From an uncultured Flavobacteriaceae bacterium (lineage in GTDB: Bacteria; Bacteroidota; Bacteroidia; Flavobacteriales; Flavobacteriaceae): 64,000 bases of DNA. The position numbers and the translations under genes were made by a program. Positions 61,088 to 64,000 of this stretch are shown here, piece after piece (position 1 is the stretch's first letter; each line of letters starts with the position of its first letter). The stretch covers positions 204,924 through 268,923 of the forward strand of contig CALTCK010000002.1 in the NCBI GenBank assembly GCA_943842625.1, given 5' to 3'. Under the pieces are notes generated by a model. The model saw nothing but the letters and a program-made list of their open reading frames with translations, made no database searches and had not been told where the DNA came from.

Positions 61088-61106
61088 TTAACTAAACAGT
61101 GGTATA

Positions 61107-64000
61107 CTATTTCACAATTATTCTTCCTGTTTTATAAGTAGTAGTGTTTTGCCCACCTACTTTTACTATATAAACTCCTGCAGCTGCGCTAGATAAGTTT
61201 AAATTCATTCGATAAGTACCGCCATCATTCTGAGCTAACTTAAAACCTAGTTGTTGTCCTAACATGTTATAAACTGCTACATAAACTTTACCTTCGTATT
61301 CGGTATTTAAAGTAACCTCAAACTGATTATTATCTTGCGAAGTTATGATCAATTCAGAATTGGTAATCTCCATATCGAATACCCCTAAAGCACCAATATT
61401 TGCAGAATAGTCCTCTGTTTCTCCATATTGTGTCTCTTCACAAGGATCATTGGGAACTTCTGCTTGCCAATTCGTTTTCGCTCTCATTCGATGCACTCCT
61501 ATTGAAGCACCTACAGGAATCACTAGATCTAAAGTTTCTGTATAGGTTCCTGCACCCGATCCCGGAGCAATAATAAAATTAGGAACTACAACTTCATCAC
61601 TCGTAAAATTTGAATCATCATTAAAATCAATCCAAACCTTTACATGCTGATCTCCATAACCAGTAGTCACAGTTAAACTATAAGTCATATCTTCGTCAAA
61701 ATATGCTACTTGATCAGTAAAATCTCCATAGCCTTCACATGCAGAAGGGTTATTAATTTCTCCAACACTAAACAATTGAAAACCGTCACCAAAAGAGCAA
61801 TTACTGCCTGGTTGACAAAGTACATTCTCGATCGAAATAGTAGTTTCATCATTTGTTTCATTACCATCACCATCCAATGAAGTTTGAACAACAATATCAT
61901 AAATTCCAAGCTCGGAAAAATCTGCTTGTTCTGTAAAGCTATAAGATGCAATTTCTTCAGAACCAATGGGGCCAGCAAATGTTTCTATAACAGGATCACC
62001 TCCATTTACAGTATATGAAACATCAAAATTAGACTGTTCTTCAGCACCATAATTTTTAATAGTCACCGATATAGTCTCAATTCCTAAGCCAGACCCTGTT
62101 TCAGGGGCTGTGATTTCTTGAGCACCCACATCATTTGCTAATAAGTGAGTAACTTCTTTTATGTAAGGGTCATTCGATTCAAATTCATCACCCGTTAAAT
62201 TAGATTTAACTTCTATGGTATAGGTTTGACCTGCATTAGATAAATCTATAGTTTGATTAAAAGTATAATTTTCTACCTCATTAGGTATAATAGTTCCAAT
62301 ATAGGTTTCTGTGGTAACTAAATTACCGTCTACAAACAGTTCTAAAGGAATATCAGATTGAGGATCCAATCCATAGTTCCTGATACTTACTTCTACAGTC
62401 TCCGTGGTAGTTAAAATACCATTTGTTGGGTTAATGATGTTGTTAACACCTACGTCTTGAGCAAAACCACTACTCAACGAAAATGAGGCTACTTGAGTTC
62501 TCCATTGGTTATTGGCAGAAAAATATTCTGCAGTATGCCAAAACGTAAAATTATTTGGATCCATGGTTAAGTGAGAATAGTCGCCAAACCTATTGGTAGT
62601 TGTTTGTACACCAACTCCATCAACAATCGTTGTTTCCGCTATGGTCATTTCTCCTAGAGCATCACCATCAAACCTACCCGTATATCTAATCCCAGCAGGT
62701 AAAGTAGCACTTGCTATGTTAAATGCCAGACCAATATTTCCGGCAGCGTCCATAGCAGCACTTCCCATAAACCTACTATTGTCATCTGCTGGAGCATACG
62801 TTCCTTCTTGGAAAACTTCCCAAGGATTGGTAGCATCGTTTCTAAGTTCTATCCATCTTATTCCAGCATTAGTTCCATCAACATTATCATTGAACGTAAT
62901 AACCCAAGAATTATGCGTACCAAAACTTCTATAATTAGCTGCATAAGATATTACTCCCGTTATCATATCAATTTTTTGGCCAGTTCCTGGTTGTGCAACA
63001 TCACCAGATCCAAATGGAGCAAAATAGGCATTAAATGGATCTGTAGGGATTTCTAATGGAGAAGAAATTGTTGAATTAGCTGGCGTATCAAAATCTACAT
63101 CAATCTCCCAGACTTTTAAGTGATCATAGGTAATACCTCCCCAGCCATCATCTTGCAAATAGACAATATAGCCTGGTAGGTCATCTGGATATTCAATCCC
63201 GGTAAGATTTGCTGGTTCAGGGCTTAAAACAGTATTTGGATTAGAAGAATTTCCTGGCAATGGAAATCCAATAATTTGCGGATCTGGGTCTCCAGCTAAA
63301 ATAACGTCTCTTTCTATAGCATAGACCTTATTTGCACCGCCTTTATTAGCTGTAAGATAATAAGCATCAGGCCAGATACTATAATGAGGATAATCTGGAA
63401 ATGAATCAAATGAATATTGATATACATTATAAGCTCCTGTAGGATCATTAGTAACAGATACTCCAATAGCTAAACCATTACTAACCGAACCAAATTCGCT
63501 AACAAAATAACGATCAGCTAGTTGATCATATAATACGATTGGATCACCTGAGTTTGAACCTATACCTAAAAAAGCACCTAATGATGTTGGACCTACTAAT
63601 AAATTTCCAGTTTTATCAAATATTTTTACACTCGAGTTGACCGCATGAACGTAATGATCAGGTCCTGCAGCTCCAGAGGGATCTGGAGGAGTAAAACCAG
63701 TGTTGTCGAAACCAACAAAATTTTGTTCTAAAGCATATGAATAAATACCACCTATTCCATCTTGAAAATTGGTATTGATATCATTGTAAGGCAATGCGTT
63801 TTGATTTACCTTTTCATTAATTCGTGATTTATTTTCAACAATAGTCATTGTTTTTGGACTGCTAGCATCGTATTCAATAGTTGGAAAATCTCTTAGGGGT
63901 ATGGTGGTACCCATATAAGTTCCCTGAATAAATTCAGTAGCAGTAAAGGAATCTTGAGCGTTTACGACACCTCCTAAAAGGATAGTGGTAATAAACACAA
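61107..64000 (-). CDS. large T9SS-sorted surface protein with CARDB-like and GEVED domains (5' end at window edge)
   Basis: At least 963 residues; the 5' end is probably just outside, because the visible N-terminus (FITTILLGGVVNAQ) is the end of a signal peptide. The first 480 residues look like a beta-propeller or phage-tail-like secreted domain (FVGFDNTGFTPPDPSGAAGPDHYVHAVN, DPIVLYDQLADRYFVSEFG). Two CARDB-like repeats follow (DVGVNNIINPTNGILTTTETVEVSI, DVGAQEITAPETGSGLGIETISVTI), then a GEVED domain (KVWIDFNDDSNFTSDEVV) and a type IX sorting domain ending TYKTGRIIVK. Probably an adhesin or secreted enzyme of unknown substrate. Confidence 0.88.
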   Translation of the reverse strand, partial: VFITTILLGGVVNAQDSFTATEFIQGTYMGTTIPLRDFPTIEYDASSPKTMTIVENKSRINEKVNQNALPYNDINTNFQDGIGGIYSYALEQNFVGFDNTGFTPPDPSGAAGPDHYVHAVNSSVKIFDKTGNLLVGPTSLGAFLGIGSNSGDPIVLYDQLADRYFVSEFGSVSNGLAIGVSVTNDPTGAYNVYQYSFDSFPDYPHYSIWPDAYYLTANKGGANKVYAIERDVILAGDPDPQIIGFPLPGNSSNPNTVLSPEPANLTGIEYPDDLPGYIVYLQDDGWGGITYDHLKVWEIDVDFDTPANSTISSPLEIPTDPFNAYFAPFGSGDVAQPGTGQKIDMITGVISYAANYRSFGTHNSWVITFNDNVDGTNAGIRWIELRNDATNPWEVFQEGTYAPADDNSRFMGSAAMDAAGNIGLAFNIASATLPAGIRYTGRFDGDALGEMTIAETTIVDGVGVQTTTNRFGDYSHLTMDPNNFTFWHTAEYFSANNQWRTQVASFSLSSGFAQDVGVNNIINPTNGILTTTETVEVSIRNYGLDPQSDIPLELFVDGNLVTTETYIGTIIPNEVENYTFNQTIDLSNAGQTYTIEVKSNLTGDEFESNDPYIKEVTHLLANDVGAQEITAPETGSGLGIETISVTIKNYGAEEQSNFDVSYTVNGGDPVIETFAGPIGSEEIASYSFTEQADFSELGIYDIVVQTSLDGDGNETNDETTISIENVLCQPGSNCSFGDGFQLFSVGEINNPSACEGYGDFTDQVAYFDEDMTYSLTVTTGYGDQHVKVWIDFNDDSNFTSDEVVVPNFIIAPGSGAGTYTETLDLVIPVGASIGVHRMRAKTNWQAEVPNDPCEETQYGETEDYSANIGALGVFDMEITNSELIITSQDNNQFEVTLNTEYEGKVYVAVYNMLGQQLGFKLAQNDGGTYRMNLNLSSAAAGVYIVKVGGQNTTTYKTGRIIVK

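Noticed and set aside
1..64000. tRNA genes, CRISPR arrays, insertion sequences, prophage or defence islands
   Set aside because: I checked the intergenic gaps and gene products. No cloverleaf with GTTCRA loop, no regularly spaced repeats, and no transposase, integrase, Cas, restriction or phage structural genes were seen.

Overview
The window reads as an ordinary chromosomal stretch of a marine-type member of the Flavobacteriaceae (Bacteroidota). The DNA is AT-rich. Several upstream regions carry the Bacteroidota promoter form TTTG/TTG-N17..22-TAnnTTTG, and start codons lack Shine-Dalgarno sequences. Three secreted proteins end in type IX secretion (T9SS) C-terminal sorting domains, and many families are typical of the group (DUF4252, DUF5777, DUF4199, DUF6122, DUF5074/BtuG-like, Oar-like TonB receptor). 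I see no rRNA, tRNA, CRISPR array, insertion sequence or prophage. No gene-free stretch exceeds 300 bases; the longest gap holds a cobalamin riboswitch.

Layout. 1-6.5 kb: end of an MMPL/RND exporter with a LolA-like carrier, facing a START-domain protein and a sulfotransferase; then hisS, an orphan FtsX-type permease and a secreted esterase. 6.5-12 kb: two small conserved proteins, an Oar-like TonB receptor, and the rpsF-rpsR-rplI ribosomal operon. 12-28 kb: housekeeping genes (priA, yihY-like, nadC, rlmH, rdgB, trmH-like, purB, a DEAD-box helicase) mixed with a T9SS lipase-like protein, a CAT-like acetyltransferase, a relic of fdhD, an aldehyde dehydrogenase and two DUF4252 proteins. 28-37 kb: an S41 protease, a phytase-like lipoprotein and a complete vitamin B12 uptake locus. 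In that locus a cobalamin riboswitch leads btuB and a BtuG-like lipoprotein on the minus strand, and btuF-btuC-btuD runs divergently. 37-39.4 kb: a four-gene operon of a c-type cytochrome lipoprotein, YceI, an OB-fold protein and a DUF5777 barrel. 39.4-55.9 kb: carB, rpmH, lytic transglycosylase, mtaB, a peptide-binding lipoprotein, a GlmU-like nucleotidyltransferase, rpmE2, glycosyltransferase, phosphohexomutase and an MsbA-like exporter. 56-64 kb: an ECF sigma/anti-sigma/Spy-like sensor operon, a YCF48-like protein, an RsmB-like methyltransferase, a T9SS endonuclease I and a large T9SS surface protein cut by the window end.

The most unusual signal is six single-base frame breaks at three places: the 5' end of the Oar-like receptor, rplI and yceI. 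In each the protein is perfectly readable if the frame is switched. In rplI and yceI the two breaks compensate (-1 then +1). Very recent mutation or assembly error explains these better than old decay. The best candidates for poorly described biology are the cytochrome c/YceI/OB-fold/DUF5777 operon, the sulfotransferase/START/MMPL/LolA lipid-handling neighbourhood, and the CnrYXH-like sigma factor triad.
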